A stretch of 64,000 bases of DNA from Mesocentrotus franciscanus (Eukaryota; Echinodermata; Echinoidea; Camarodonta; Strongylocentrotidae), in contig CP137682.1 in the NCBI GenBank assembly GCA_037976565.1, positions 2,606,867-2,670,866 on the forward strand, in the 5' to 3' direction. A model generated the notes under the pieces. The model ran no database searches, was not told where the DNA came from, and saw only the letters and a program-made list of their open reading frames with translations. The position numbers were made by a program, and so were the translations under genes. This document shows, piece by piece, positions 12,234 to 23,394 of this stretch; the first letter of the stretch is position 1, and the number at the start of each line of letters is the position of its first letter.

Positions 12234-13610
12234 GGGGAATTTGAGATAGTTCAGTGCACTTTATTTTGTAAGTTAGGGTTGTTCGCATACACTGTACTTC
12301 TTTGTGATTTGGCAAGCCTACATGTATCTCCTAAAACAAAAGGCATTGGACTGTCAACTGCAACGCCCACCGATGCTTTTCCGCTGGTGTTAACATACAA
12401 CATTCTTACTCACTTTTCACTGTCCATGGTTTAGGCAATGAGCCAGATTTTAGGCAAATCTGCAACCTGCTGCTGCAGTGCTGGCTGTACTTTTAATTAA
12501 GAAAGTATTGTATTACATTTTCTTTGATGACAATGGAAGAAAATGTGTTCACACAACACACAATTCCTCCTCTTTCCTCCTCAATTTTTGCCAGAGTGAC
12601 CTGCGTCTAAATTCTCCAAAAGAGTCCAAAATAATAATTACTGTTTTTAAAAAATCAGGAATGTCAAGATCTAATGAGTCTTAATATTTTGTTCCTTTTT
12701 AACAATGTTTACAAATTCAGAAGGAAAAAAGTCAAGACCCCATGTAAATGAAAACTACATGTATACAAAGCACATTTCATACGCACAATTGCATACAAAA
12801 AAAATAACGTTTATCTTCTGTTGCAGTTGTACCAATGGGGAATCTGTCAGATAATGATTTGTAATTATATTTTAGGCAGTATCATTGAACAAACGCTCTA
12901 CTACTGTAGTACGGTACTAGCTTGAAAGCATGATGGGTGCGAATGGAGTACTAGACTTGCCAGACATAGGTACATATATATACATGTATTGTACTATCAA
13001 GATCCAACAGAAGGCTTCCTTCAGTCTGTCACATTTCATAATGAAGTGCATGTTCAGTACAAGCTTATCATTCAAAGGTACAGTATGTACATGGAGCCTG
13101 GAGGGTGTGTGGGTGTGTGTGTGTGTGGGGGGGGGGGTTACATAACACATGTTAAATTATCTTCACAAACTTTCCTCCTTTAACTTATAATACATGTACT
13201 ATTGGTGAAGAAGATGTGTATATATTTGTATGCTTGGCATCTTTTTGAGGATATGGCATGTACAACCATATATTGTATAGATCTGAGCTAACATGCCAGT
13301 TACTAAAATCTGATATATTTAATTCATTAAAAGATTGCTTGACTTGAGCTTGAGTGATCTAAACATATTTTGTTTTTAAAGTCTGCCATTAGCTAATAGC
13401 TGCTTTTCCAGCAAGGGTGTGCAGTGCGTTCCCTTTAAATTGACTGCAGTTGGTTCGATTTCAATGGAACAGGGGTTTAGTGTTGAAGTTTGAACTATAC
13501 GAAATAAGGTCATATTCACCCTGGCCCTGGGGTAAAAGTCTGGGGTAGCAGCCTATCAGGTGTATAGAACAAATGAACCCTTTTGTGTAAATCTAGTACC
13601 GGGTATATAT
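12234..13610. other. non-coding stretch with GT/G microsatellite
   Basis: No gene is recognised. A (GT)n run followed by a run of G lies at about 13107-13138. The ORFs at 12917-13183 on both strands pass through that tract and are not supported. Confidence 0.45.
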
Positions 13611-13619
13611 ACCGGTAAT

Positions 13620-13646
13620 CCTCTCTCTCTCTCTCTCTCTCTCTCT
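13620..13646. repeat. (CT)n microsatellite
   Basis: An uninterrupted CT dinucleotide run of about 13 units, immediately upstream of the minisatellite. Confidence 0.95.
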
Positions 13647-13663
13647 GGAATCCTGGATAACTG

Positions 13664-14425
13664 TGAAGTATCAACAGTCTTCATATAATGGTATTATTCC
13701 TCATGACTCTTCTTCAAAACCCAGTCACACCGAGAATTTGAAGTATCAACAGTCTTCATATAATGGTAATTCCTCATGACTCTTCTTCAAAACCCAGTCA
13801 CACTGAGAATTTGAAGTATCAACAGTCTTCATATAATGGTAATTCCTCATGACTCTTCTTCAAAACCCAGTCACACCAAGGCTGTGAAATATTAACAGTC
13901 TTCATATACAGTGTAATGGTAATTCCTCATGACTCTTCTTCAAAACCCAGTCACACTGAGAATTTGAAGTATCAACAGTCTTCATATAATGGTAATTCCT
14001 CATGACTCTTCTTCAAAACCCAGTCACACCAAGGCTGTGAAATATTAACAGTCTTCATATACAGTGTAATGGTAATTCCTCATGACTCTTCTTCAAAACC
14101 CAGTCACACTGAGAATTTGAAGTATCAACAGTCTTCATATAATGGTAATTCCTCATGACTCTTCTTCAAAACCCAGTCACACCGAGGCTGTGAAATATTA
14201 ACAGTCTTCATATACAGTGTAATGGTAATTCCTCATGAATCTTCTTCAAAACCCAGTCACACTGAGACTTTGAAGTATCAACAGTCTTCATATACCCGGT
14301 AATGGTAATTCCTCATGACTCTTCTTCAAAACCCAGTCACACTGAGACTTTGAAGTATCAACAGTCTTTATATACCCGGTAATGGTAATTCCTCATGACT
14401 CTTCTTCAAAACCCAGTCACACCGA
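13664..14425. repeat. 73/80-bp minisatellite with higher-order structure
   Basis: Ten units start at 13664, 13739, 13812, 13885, 13965, 14038, 14118, 14191, 14271 and 14351. All share CAGTCTTCATATA (one CAGTCTTTATATA) and CTTCTTCAAAACCCAGTCAC. Type A is 73 bp and begins TGAAGTATC; type B is 80 bp and begins TGAAATATTAACAG with an added ACAGTGT. They alternate A-B three times (153-bp dimers). The last two units are a third 80-bp type carrying ATACCCGGT. Confidence 0.93.
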
Positions 14426-14639
14426 GACTAACACCAGACTGATAACAGACCAAATGAAATATTAGACTACCCCAAATGGCCTGTTTTCTGTTGGTCCTAT
14501 ATTCAGTCAGTTAGGAGTCTGACCATGGATACTAGTGACACAGGATATACTGCTAGTACAGGTAGATCAGGATGGTCCACAAAGACCACAAGGGGTTCAA
14601 ACATATACACAAATCTAACACCAAGACAAGGTTTGTATT

Positions 14640-14908
14640 TGGGTAATTCCATAAACTAGAGACCCACTTTGTGACATTTTTGGTGTCCCTGTTACATTTA
14701 GGAACCCACACGCATTTGGAGTATGATTGTGAAGTGATTCTACATGTAGGTATGAGGATGCTATATTATGCTTGGAAATCACTTTACAATCTCACTCCAC
14801 TATTTAAGTCTTTACTCAGAGCCACAAATATGTGTGGGTTCCTTACATGTATGTAACAGGGACACCAAAAATGTCACAAAGTGGGTCTCTAATTTATGGA
14901 ATTACCCA
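14640..14908. mobile_element. hAT-type MITE with intact 8-bp target duplication
   Basis: The 269-bp element starts TGGGTAATTCC and ends GGAATTACCCA. Its arms remain complementary inward for about 60 bp (AGAGACCCACTTTGTGACAT on the left). TTTGTATT is duplicated exactly at 14632-14639 and 14909-14916; an 8-bp duplication is the hAT-superfamily hallmark. No transposase is present, so it would need one supplied in trans. The ORFs inside (14671-14983) are incidental. Confidence 0.85.
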
Positions 14909-15194
14909 TTTGTATTGTTCAGATTTGACAATCAGCAACAGGTTAATGTTCATTCTCAACAAAAATTATTTATGAAATATTAGTCATAAAATGAGTTTGA
15001 AAATGCTTCAAAACACTGCTCAGATTGCACCAAAGTTCAACTTAGAACCCTACAGCTCTTTGGCAAGCCCTGGAGCGCGGTCACAAGGACTTCATGATTC
15101 ACAAACATCACTTCATACTCCTTCACTGTTCAAATGTTACATGTTTGAATTTTCCCTTACTGTGTGACTAAGGTACATGTGTAGGTGATATACA

Positions 15195-15637
15195 ATGGTC
15201 GCGTTTATCGACCAAATTTTTGCCTAGAATCAGCGTTTTCAAACGTCTTTCAGGCAAATTTTTAAGGCGATAAACGCAAAGCCCTATTTCAAACGTCTTT
15301 AGATATGGGCATATTGTAACGCCGAAAAAGGTGCGGTTTGAATGTGACATACAGCCAGAATCACGTTTCTGAGACACGATAAACGCAAAGCTGTTTTGAA
15401 CCCCACATACAAATCGGACCTTCCCATATAGCTCTATGGACCTTCCCAGGCTAATCCGCTTCCAAGGTCAAACGGCTCAAAGCAGCTGGGCAGAGACAAG
15501 GCCTTTATTTTGAATCGTGAAGAGACGATAAACGCGACATCCCGAGAATCACGTTCGTATAGTGGGGTTCGATAGTGGGGTTCGATAGTGGGGTTCGATA
15601 TGTACATATCTGATGGCAAGACCCGATAAACGCACCC
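15195..15637. mobile_element. repeat element with recurring CGATAAACGC motif
   Basis: GCGTTTATCG occurs at the left end (about 15201), and its complement CGATAAACGC recurs at about 15269, 15377, 15526 and 15624, the last marking the right end. AAACGTCTTT occurs twice. A 14-bp tandem (TAGTGGGGTTCGA) is repeated three times at 15558-15600. The opposed terminal motifs suggest a non-autonomous element. No protein is recognised. Confidence 0.5.
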
Positions 15638-15971
15638 ATACATACATGTACATGTATGTATCCCTTTCACATTTTCTGTATTATTAGTTTAAGACCATTT
15701 AAATACCTTTCATCATCATAATTATCCGTAACGAGGCATTAGTCTGTGCTTGCCAATCTCAATCTTGGTTTTGGGAACATTCACTTTACTTTGATATATA
15801 TACTTTGTGTGCATGTGAACTTGTGAAGGAGTGATTGTAGCTCAGTGTTTTATAGTGAAACCATGTTGGGTTTTACTATTAAACTATTTACATACATGTA
15901 CATGTTTTGCCAAGTGAACCTTCACAAATTATGGATAAAGACAGGTATTTTGCATGACCAGAAACTTCCAT

Positions 15972-16008
15972 TCCTGACGACGGATAGTCAACCTGTTCGA
16001 AACGTCGA
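15972..16008 (+). other. hairpin ending in GAAACGTCG
   Basis: CCTGACGACGGATAG and CTGTTCGAAACGTCG can pair through CGGATAG/CTGTTCG (7 bp with two G-T pairs) around a 5-base loop. The pattern CTGANGA then CGAAACGTCG is reminiscent of motifs common near some retroelement ends. It lies about 35 bp upstream of the histone-like stem-loop cluster and may belong to the same repeat unit. Confidence 0.35.
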
Positions 16009-16040
16009 GCCACTCCCGCCACTCATCCTCTCCAAGCGCT

Positions 16041-16168
16041 ATAGTTCTCCTTAGAACTATAAGCTAAGAAAGAAAGATAACCAACAGTCTTTTTCAAGAC
16101 TACACCAACAGTCCTTTTCAGGACTACACACCCTCAAGAAAGAATACCGAGAGTTCTTTTCAGAACTC
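16041..16168 (+). promoter_or_regulatory. cluster of four histone-mRNA-type stem-loops with HDE-like elements
   Basis: Four 16-mers, each with a 6-bp stem and a 4-base loop, lie at 16043-16058, 16086-16101, 16110-16125 and 16152-16167: AGTTCTCCTTAGAACT, AGTCTTTTTCAAGACT, AGTCCTTTTCAGGACT and AGTTCTTTTCAGAACT. Each fits the histone 3' stem-loop consensus GGYYYUHHUHARRRCC except for the first base pair, which is A-U in all four. The third is preceded by CCAAC and followed, nine bases later, by CAAGAAAGA, matching the spacing and sequence of the sea-urchin histone downstream element bound by U7 snRNA. CTAAGAAAGAAAGA follows the first loop. No histone coding sequence is seen upstream in this window. 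Confidence 0.6.
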
Positions 16169-16786
16169 CTCAATCCTCCCCCTCTCTCACATGGTGCACC
16201 CGCAAGCTTATACTGTAAGAAACTTCCAATATTTGCAACAATTTAGTGTTGTCTCATTCAATCATTTCAGGGCATAAAACTTGTATGAATCTGAGCCACT
16301 TTAGAAATTTGTGAGCATTTCATACATGTATGCAAATATTTCTGGGTAGTGGGTATACTGTATTGGACAAAAGGATCATGTACATATTGCATGGCTCTAC
16401 ATTCACCTCTTGTACAATCATGTAGTTAATCAGGAAATAAAGTTCATCGCAAATACAGAGTGGGACAAGTTCATTTCTACTACTGAATGCATACATGTAC
16501 ATTACTTCATACATCCACTCGGTAGAGTTCTTTCACAAACTAATGCCCTTCAAAAGACTGAAAATAGTCAGGCCTAATTCTTCTACCATCTAGGCCTAAT
16601 TTTAGCTTTAAAATTAGATTAGTCAATGCTAATAAAAACACCACCTGTATACATGTACATGTACAGCATTTGAATGAAGTCATGCAAAAAAGAAAAAAAA
16701 AAAGTTATGATAAGAGAAATGAAACAAACTACATGTAGTATACATATCCTTGACCCATAGCATAGCCTATGATCTTCTTACTTTAA

Positions 16787-17559
16787 AGTACAAGTCCACT
16801 CAAAAATAACTTACTTTCAATAGAAGCAGAAAAATCAGACAAACCGATCAAAAAAAGTTTGAGCAAAATCGGATAACTAATAAGAAAGTTATGAATTTTT
16901 GAAAAAGTATGTAAAACTATGGAACAATGGAAATCACTACACAAATTGCCAATTTGGTTATCAGTTTGTGACGTCATCTCCTCACTATTTATCAATTGCT
17001 TTATATAGTTTAATCCCATTAATTTCCCTTTTTATCCCCCAAACTTGATTTCCCCATGCCTTTGCCCAGGTTATATGATTTTGTATCATATTGTGTACAT
17101 GACATTTCACAAAATCTTTTATGAACTTTGAAGAGTTGACACTATTTTCTGAATATTGTATATTCATAATTATTGACTTTTATATACACAAATAGTTTAT
17201 CAAAATTCACATTTTTCATGATTTAACTGGACAAAAATTATTCTATATTAGTGCATCCACACAAAAACATATTACTATCAATCTGACTTGGATGCTGGTG
17301 TCAAGAAATAAGAATCTTAGGGGGAAAATAGGAAATTTATATTATCAATATAAAGAAAATAATTAGTGGATAGTGAGGACATGACGTCACAGACTCATGA
17401 GTTGCCAATTTGTCTAGTGATTTTCAAAGTTTTTCATGTCATTAAAAATTCATAACTTTTTTTATTAGTTATCCGATTTTGCTCAAACTTTTTTTGATTG
17501 GTTTGTCTGATTTTTCTGTTTCTATTGAAAGTAAGTTATTTTTGGAGTGGACTTGCCCT
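16787..17559. mobile_element. foldback MITE with TTAA target duplication
   Basis: The right end GAGTGGACTTGCCCT and left end AGTACAAGTCCACTC form long inverted repeats of about 150 bp, sharing AAAATAACTTACTTTCAATA and ATCGGATAACTAATAA inward. TTAA flanks both sides (16783-16786 and 17560-17563). The centre carries no transposase. The ORFs at 16783-17167 are chance readings. Confidence 0.8.
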
Positions 17560-17945
17560 TTAATTGCTGGATTCAATTACAATTACAATGTCTTGGTCTA
17601 ACTCATGTCATTTCTTTTTTAAACTAAGCCCAGTTATGAATAAGACAACATTACTAGAAGCCCTAGCCTACACAATTTCAAATGACATTGCATCACTGTC
17701 TTCTTCAATTGTTAATCTTCTAACTCTAACTCTAAGGAGTAAGGGCTATGCAGTTTGTCACAAAGATAGTTATACTATTTATACCAATTAAATTTCCCCT
17801 GGTTTTAGTTAATTTTCATGCGTTTATTATTCTTGTCGAACATCCCTTCGCGGTATTTCACTTCCTTTCAATCGCTATTTGCAGTGGGTAAACAAAAGTG
17901 TTCTTCCCTATTATGCAGAGAAACGAGTAAATAAAAGCCGCCAAC

Positions 17946-18059
17946 ATGACGGCCACCGAGCGCCCCTTAGACTCCCCGTCCCACCACCACCACTATACCG
18001 TCCTTAGACCAACCCGCCCTCCCACTGGTGTTTCCGGTCCTTTGAACTTGCTTCACTGA
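17946..18059 (+). CDS. candidate small ORF or first-exon fragment (37 aa)
   Basis: ATG in good context (CCGCCAACATGA) opens a 37-residue frame, MTATERPLDSPSHHHHYTVL followed by a Pro/Arg/Thr-rich end, then TGA. The sequence is clearly GC-richer than its surroundings, which might mark a 5' exon or promoter-proximal region. No family is recognised and no downstream exon could be identified. It could equally be untranslated or non-genic. Confidence 0.2.
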   Translation: MTATERPLDSPSHHHHYTVLRPTRPPTGVSGPLNLLH

Positions 18060-18171
18060 AATCTATCTCATTTATATTCACTTACCCTCTATCTTATCCA
18101 TCATGTAGGCCTGTCAACGATCGTTACGCTTATCATGAAGAGATTCCCAGAGTTCCGAAAAAAAACGCCAA

Positions 18172-18294
18172 ATGGCTTCCAAAGAAGCAGTGTTTAGAAA
18201 GTTGTACGGCAGTCCGGAATTGACGGGAGATAGTTCCAATGAGAAGTACATGTATTCCGGTTCGGATAGGCCACCTTCAACAGGCAAAACGTAA
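18172..18294 (+). CDS. candidate small ORF or first-exon fragment (40 aa)
   Basis: ATG at 18172 opens MASKEAVFRKLYGSPELTGD and continues to ...PPSTGKT, then TAA at 18292-18294. The composition is balanced and protein-like compared with neighbouring frames. A potential splice donor (AAAAC/GTAAAC) overlaps the stop, so this could be a first coding exon. It lies 110 bp after the other GC-rich candidate. No homology is recognised and no continuing exon was found. Very tentative. Confidence 0.22.
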   Translation: MASKEAVFRKLYGSPELTGDSSNEKYMYSGSDRPPSTGKT

Positions 18295-18419
18295 ACAGCT
18301 TAGAATTCGATCGCACCTCCTGATCAAGCAAGTGAATGGAAGCAGGTGGTAGAACTATAATGTATTTGAAGTGAGAGGGCGGTACGTAAAGATTGGTGCA
18401 ACTTTTACTTGGAAACATT

Positions 18420-21065
18420 TTCCTTTTTTTTCAATATATAATTTTGGAATGTATACCCATTTGAAATACGCGAGTCCCCAACTTTGTAAACCTTCGAGAG
18501 TTAACTTAAAACTTATCTGTTCAATATGTAATGTAAAGATATTTTGTTTGTTAATTTATAAAGCGCTATGTAAAGATTAAATATAGTTGTTATTAGGAAA
18601 TTGTTATTAGAATTATGTATCATGTATAATATTTCTGTAGGTTAACATTACGTTGTATGTTTTTTAAGCGCTTAGAAACATTGTATTAATCGCATAATAA
18701 ATGTAATATATTATTTTTATATTATTTGTTAATGATTGCGTTCATTGAAATAATATTTAGTTTTACCTTTGCTTGGGGTATTCTTTATTTATATTTCTTT
18801 CTTTTTTAGTTTCTTTTCCCCCCTCTTCCGTCATTGTTTAAATTCTTTTTAATTTGTTCATTGCGTTCTTCTTTTCTTTCTTTCCCATTTTCTTTCTTCT
18901 TTTTTCCCTTCTTTTGTTTTTCTTTTTTGTTTTGTTTAGCTTCTCTTTGCTTTTCCCCTTTTTGTTTTAGTTCTTTAACAGCAAACCGTATAATAGTTGG
19001 TCAAATGTTTGGGTCACCTTTTTTTCCTCATGCAATAATAATTGTGTGTAATGGTTTAAGTTTCCTCATTTTGTTTTGTTTCATTTTGTGAAGGAATACA
19101 ACAAATTGATAAATATAAATAGGAAAGCTCCACACTCCACAGACAGTCCCGACGGGTCAAGGTATGAAGTACAGGGCGCGGGGAGGGGGTACTAATTTGT
19201 GTGTGTGTTATTGCAGAAATAACTATAGGCCCTACGGTGATAGTCAATATAGATAGAATCACTTTAATTATTCAGTTTGTTCTTAGATAATGAGGGTCGT
19301 CTCAGAATAGGAACAATCATTCCATTGATTTATGATATCACCATAGACGAGTATTCACATTCCATTGTGTGACGATTGGGGCCCTACTTTTCAACAGTTG
19401 TCTTTTTTAAAGAACTTTTGAAATCTTGCTATTTATAAGGCCACTCAAATCAACGCATCTCGATGGAGAGGATGTATGTATCCGCGAATCTTTCTGAGCA
19501 TTTTCAGTTCCCTATATAGATAATTATCTTCTTCAGATTATGTAACATGTCATTGTCTCGTTCGCACATTTCAAAGTAAATGAGGCGATGTACAAGGATA
19601 CTAAAATTACCTTCAGTTGATTTTACGAAAGTCTTTGTCATGCTGTTCTGTGTTCTTGTGGAGAGAAAGGTCTTGAATTAAATTAAGCTGAATATAGAAT
19701 ATTAACCGTGTGATCATCCACATTCCTGTCCATACGGTGCATATTTCTGCATATAAACACAGCAATGTCTTGAAACCTGTGGACAAGGATTGTGAATCAA
19801 TGATCTCGCTCTCTGATTCAATGCATTATTTCATATATAGGTTTAATAATGATCCGTTATCATTTTCAGTTTTTCAATATTAATTCTATTTTGGCTCATA
19901 TAAGAATAAACACATTGTTGTATGTTATAATTATTTTCGCCAATGTAGGCCTATCATGTATATGCTTATATTGAAACGGAAATTAATAAAATAGAATGAA
20001 GTCTGGTTCTCTGTTCATCCTGTGCGACATTATGTGGGTGCGCTAAGAAAAACTGATATGTCTGCACATCTCGACCCTTCTTATAAACAGTCGCTGCCAA
20101 AAGACCGAATACACATAATAGTAGACCTAAGCCAAAGTTAGTGGGTTTATAACAGAGGCAGAAATTCATTATTAATCTATGTGGCAAAATCAATCCCTGA
20201 TCAATGTTATTCAGAGGAGGAATTTGTACGACGAGGCGTCAATACGACTTTCCGATTTCATGGAAATATCCGAACAGACGACAAATAATACATCAATTTG
20301 AAATTCGACTTCGTAAGTGTTTTTAAATTATAATCAGTATTTTTTCCTTAAAGTGGGACTGCACTACTTGTAGCTACTTGCGCCCTCTATATAGCAAATA
20401 ATGCATAAGCGGTACCCGTTGGTCCCCATGATCCCCTTTTTCTTATGTTGTTTGAGAACTGACTCGGATTTTATGAGATAACCACCTGTCAGTGACCACG
20501 CTGGGAGGTCTAATCCTCCTGGCCAAACTAGTGCAGACAGGCTTTAACAAAAATATCTTATTAACAAAAACAGGAAACAAGGCTCTGCGAAGATTGTAAA
20601 ACCATTCGAAAAAATTACAATAAATCATTTTATATTAGAATGTGCAGAGTTTTAGAAACACAAAGTAAAATGTGTAATATAAAAAGTATAATTAGGCCTA
20701 TGTATAAATCAAGACAAAACATTAACAGTTTAGGCCTACTTTGACTTAGTAGGAAAAGACTATAGGAACGAGGTCGAGAATATGAGGAACCGTAATGATT
20801 CGAACGATCAAAGAACGTTATAAAGATATAATGTAATGAATCAGTGGCGGATCCACCGAGGGGGCACAAAATCGCATGGGGTGAAATATATGAAAACGAT
20901 GGAGCGAGGCGTCAGCGGCGAGGAGCGGAGCGAACAAGGGTGGGTCTGGGAGGGTCAGAACCCCCTCCCTGAGTAGGAAGCATTTGCAATTTTAGAACCA
21001 CACTAGGTGCATTTTCAGGCACTTCCTGGAGTCATATGACGTAAAATTGCTTTCTCCTACCCCTT
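18420..21065. other. unannotated non-coding stretch
   Basis: AT-rich with a pyrimidine-rich segment (about 18785-18990). A fragment of a CAGTGGCGGATCCA-type repeat end lies at 20842. Nothing else could be assigned; short ORFs on both strands show no domain. Confidence 0.45.
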
Positions 21066-21069
21066 CAAA

Positions 21070-21442
21070 GAGTAGGGATCCAGGGGCGGATGATGGGATC
21101 TAGCTTTTTGCTAAGGGGTTGACCCAATGACGACACGAATCATCGTCCACATGCCGCGAAGCGGCGAGGCGATTTTTGTTGTTGCTATTTTGACCCCGTA
21201 AGTGATGTTTTCCTGGCATCTACTGACACAATGGAGACCATAAAAGCAGTGCATGATAATTACGTCTTTTTAAATCAAGTAATAGTTTAAGGGGGGTTGA
21301 CCCAAAGACGATGCAGAGCATTGTCCACGAGCCGCGTTGCTTTTTTGAACCTTCGTAAGTGATGTTTTCCTGGCATCTACTAACACAATGGAGACCATAA
21401 ACAGCATTTCATGATAACATCTTTTTAAATCAAGTAACAGTT
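21070..21442. repeat. two tandem copies of a dispersed repeat
   Basis: Two units share GGGGTTGACCCAA, GTAAGTGATGTTTTCCTGGC, ACACAATGGAGACCATAAA and TCTTTTTAAATCAAGTAA. Further copies lie at 23985-24160 and 30614-30790, and a fragment (TTTGACCCGATGACGATGCG) at about 22018. The GGGGCGGAT segments at the unit starts resemble repeat ends seen nearby. Confidence 0.7.
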
Positions 21443-21452
21443 TACTGCCTAG

Positions 21453-22003
21453 GTAACATATAAACCGGGCCCCGTACGATTTTCCCTACCCGGCGGCTTG
21501 CCGTGGATTTTAGAGACCGTACGGGACCCTTCCGATTTTCATTTCTACGGCATGCAAATGCAAGGTGCCCTAAAGGTGCCGGCCGGGTGCCGGTCGGTTG
21601 CCGTCCGGTCATCTTACGGGCTCCGTCCGATGATTCGGGCCCGGCCGGGGTCCTCAAGGCGCCCGGCTGGGTGCCGTGCGGTGCACTGAACTCTTTGTCC
21701 TCTGACATCCGCGCGTCCATTGAGAATTGACAGAAAAATTCATGAGGGGCCGTCCGGGCACCGTCCATAACCCGCACGGGACCCGTACGGTGCCCCACGG
21801 GCCCTTTACGGGCTTTGTTCGGCCTAACGGTCAGATAAAAACGCCGAGAGAATTGGGTGCAGCCAACTCAGCACCACGGCGCCCGTACGGCTTACAAAAA
21901 TGTCCCGGGGCCGTAGGAACTGTACGGGAGTCGGCCGGCCACCGGCCGAAAATTCCCAAAATGTCTGTTTCTACTTGCCGTACGGGCCCCTGTATATGTG
22001 AAA
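21453..22003. mobile_element. GC-rich MITE with many CGTACGGG motifs
   Basis: The left end ACATATAAACCGGGCCCCGTACG is matched in reverse at the right end (CGTACGGGCCCCTGTATATGT). CGTACGG or its complement recurs many times inside, and composition is sharply GC-richer than the flanks. It interrupts the dispersed repeat of 21070-21442, whose next piece reappears after the right end. The long open frames here (for example 21442-21798 minus and 21727-22161 plus) reflect the GC-rich composition and are not considered genes. Confidence 0.6.
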
Positions 22004-22120
22004 GCCCCATTATGGGGTTTGACCCGATGACGATGCGGATACTGTGTGGGTCTGGACACATCACACATGATGGCGTTTTTCTATTCACATCACATTTTCA
22101 CTTGGCAGCCCAAGGGGAGG

Positions 22121-22338
22121 GCGCAGTGGCGGATCCAGGGGGGGCCCGGCCCCCTCCCTAGAAAAAACCAGGTAAAACACCCTTTTTGTAAAAAAAGATG
22201 AAGATGGGCCCTCCCTCTCCCCCACTGAGCGGAAAATCGGTCCTTTCGCCCCCTCTCTTGCCGCCGGCTGGATCCGCCCCTGGGGTGTTAAACCCCCTAA
22301 CCCCTCCCCATCCCCCCCCCAATAGATCCGCCACTGGG
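22121..22338. mobile_element. hAT-like MITE with CAGTGGCGGATC ends
   Basis: The left end CAGTGGCGGATCCAGG and right end TAGATCCGCCACTG are inverted. GGATCCGCCCCTGGGG inside (22269-22284) suggests a nested or truncated second end. The first part (22142-22210) is also present at 28972-29037. No clear 8-bp duplication remains. Confidence 0.55.
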
Positions 22339-22626
22339 ATATTTTGCAAACTGGAAGCTATACGCATTACATGTAGGCGATGGAAAAAAGTGCTTGCGAA
22401 ACGGATAGAAACTTTGTGGTAGGCTCTTCGCGGCCACAGGGATGACAGAAAATAATATGACAATGAAACCAGCAACTGTGGCAGGATTAATGGCGGGGAC
22501 AATCTGCATGCTGAAAGAGCACTTAGAATAGGTATATCGGAGAATTAATTCAAGACTAAGTTATGAGTTATAAGTTAGAAGTTATAAAGGAGATCAAATC
22601 TTTGGTATTAGTCATGTTCGACTTAA

Positions 22627-23375
22627 CCCTAATAAGGCCGGGCTATTTGAGTTCTTAATACGGCCGGGGGGGGGGGGCATTATGGCCCCTAAGATCTCGG
22701 CCGTGAAACGGCCGATCGCCGCGAAAATTTGCATGCATGTCAAGTGAAGTGTATAGAATACTATAGCAATTTCAATTTTTGAAAATTACTCATTTGCATA
22801 TTTATGGTAAATTATGCAAATAAGGTCAAAAAATTCATATTTTTACCTATAAATCATATATTCTTCATATTTAAGCTTTCTTTTCCACTACATATATTTG
22901 TTAGACCATTTGGAATAATAATACGGAAATTTTTTTGGAAAGCTAGGTTATTTCTTATGTTATCTCTTGTTTTGATAATTTCTTATGTATTTCATTGTTT
23001 TTTTAACTTATGTATTTCATTGTTTTTGTTGTTTTATTTCATTTCTAACTATAATTTAACTATTTTGACCCCCAAAACAAACACCTAAACTTTAAACAAG
23101 ACCAAATAACCAATGTTTTATCTCTTTTTAGGAAAAATGATATTTCCATATGTTTTGTACACAAATCACGAAAATGAGCGATTTTCGGGCCGACATGTTA
23201 AGACAAAAGGTCACGTGACTTTGTAACGGTAGGTCCGATTTTCAAAAAATTGTTTTAAAAGATGCGCAAGACTCGAAAGAATAAAGTCATGAAGCGGCGG
23301 GGCGTCATCCGTATGCGTTCCTGAACAATCAGAAAATCGCGAAGGGGCCATGATGGCCCCCTGGCCTTATTAGGG
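22627..23375. mobile_element. piggyBac-like TTAA MITE, copy 1
   Basis: A 749-bp element with ends CCCTAATAAGGCC and GGCCTTATTAGGG, flanked by TTAA on each side (22623-22626 and 23376-23379). CCCTA-type ends plus TTAA duplication are typical of piggyBac-type elements. The interior is AT-rich with no transposase; the ORF at 22804-23088 is low-complexity. Related copies lie at 29259-29984 and, reversed, at 37433-38170. Confidence 0.85.
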
Positions 23376-23394
23376 TTAAAATTGCATGCCCCCC

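Noticed and set aside
13664..14425. CRISPR-like array
   Set aside because: Both halves of each unit are conserved, so there are no spacers.
15836..15850. tRNA-like TAGCTCAGTG motif
   Set aside because: No B box or cloverleaf arms follow at tRNA distance.
15972..16008. Hammerhead ribozyme suggested by CTGACGA ... CGAAACGTC
   Set aside because: The bases next to CTGANGA and GAAA cannot form the required first stem-II pair; kept only as a hairpin.
21442..22161. Long open frames on both strands (up to 144 aa)
   Set aside because: They arise from the GC-rich repetitive MITE with few stop codons; no recognisable protein.
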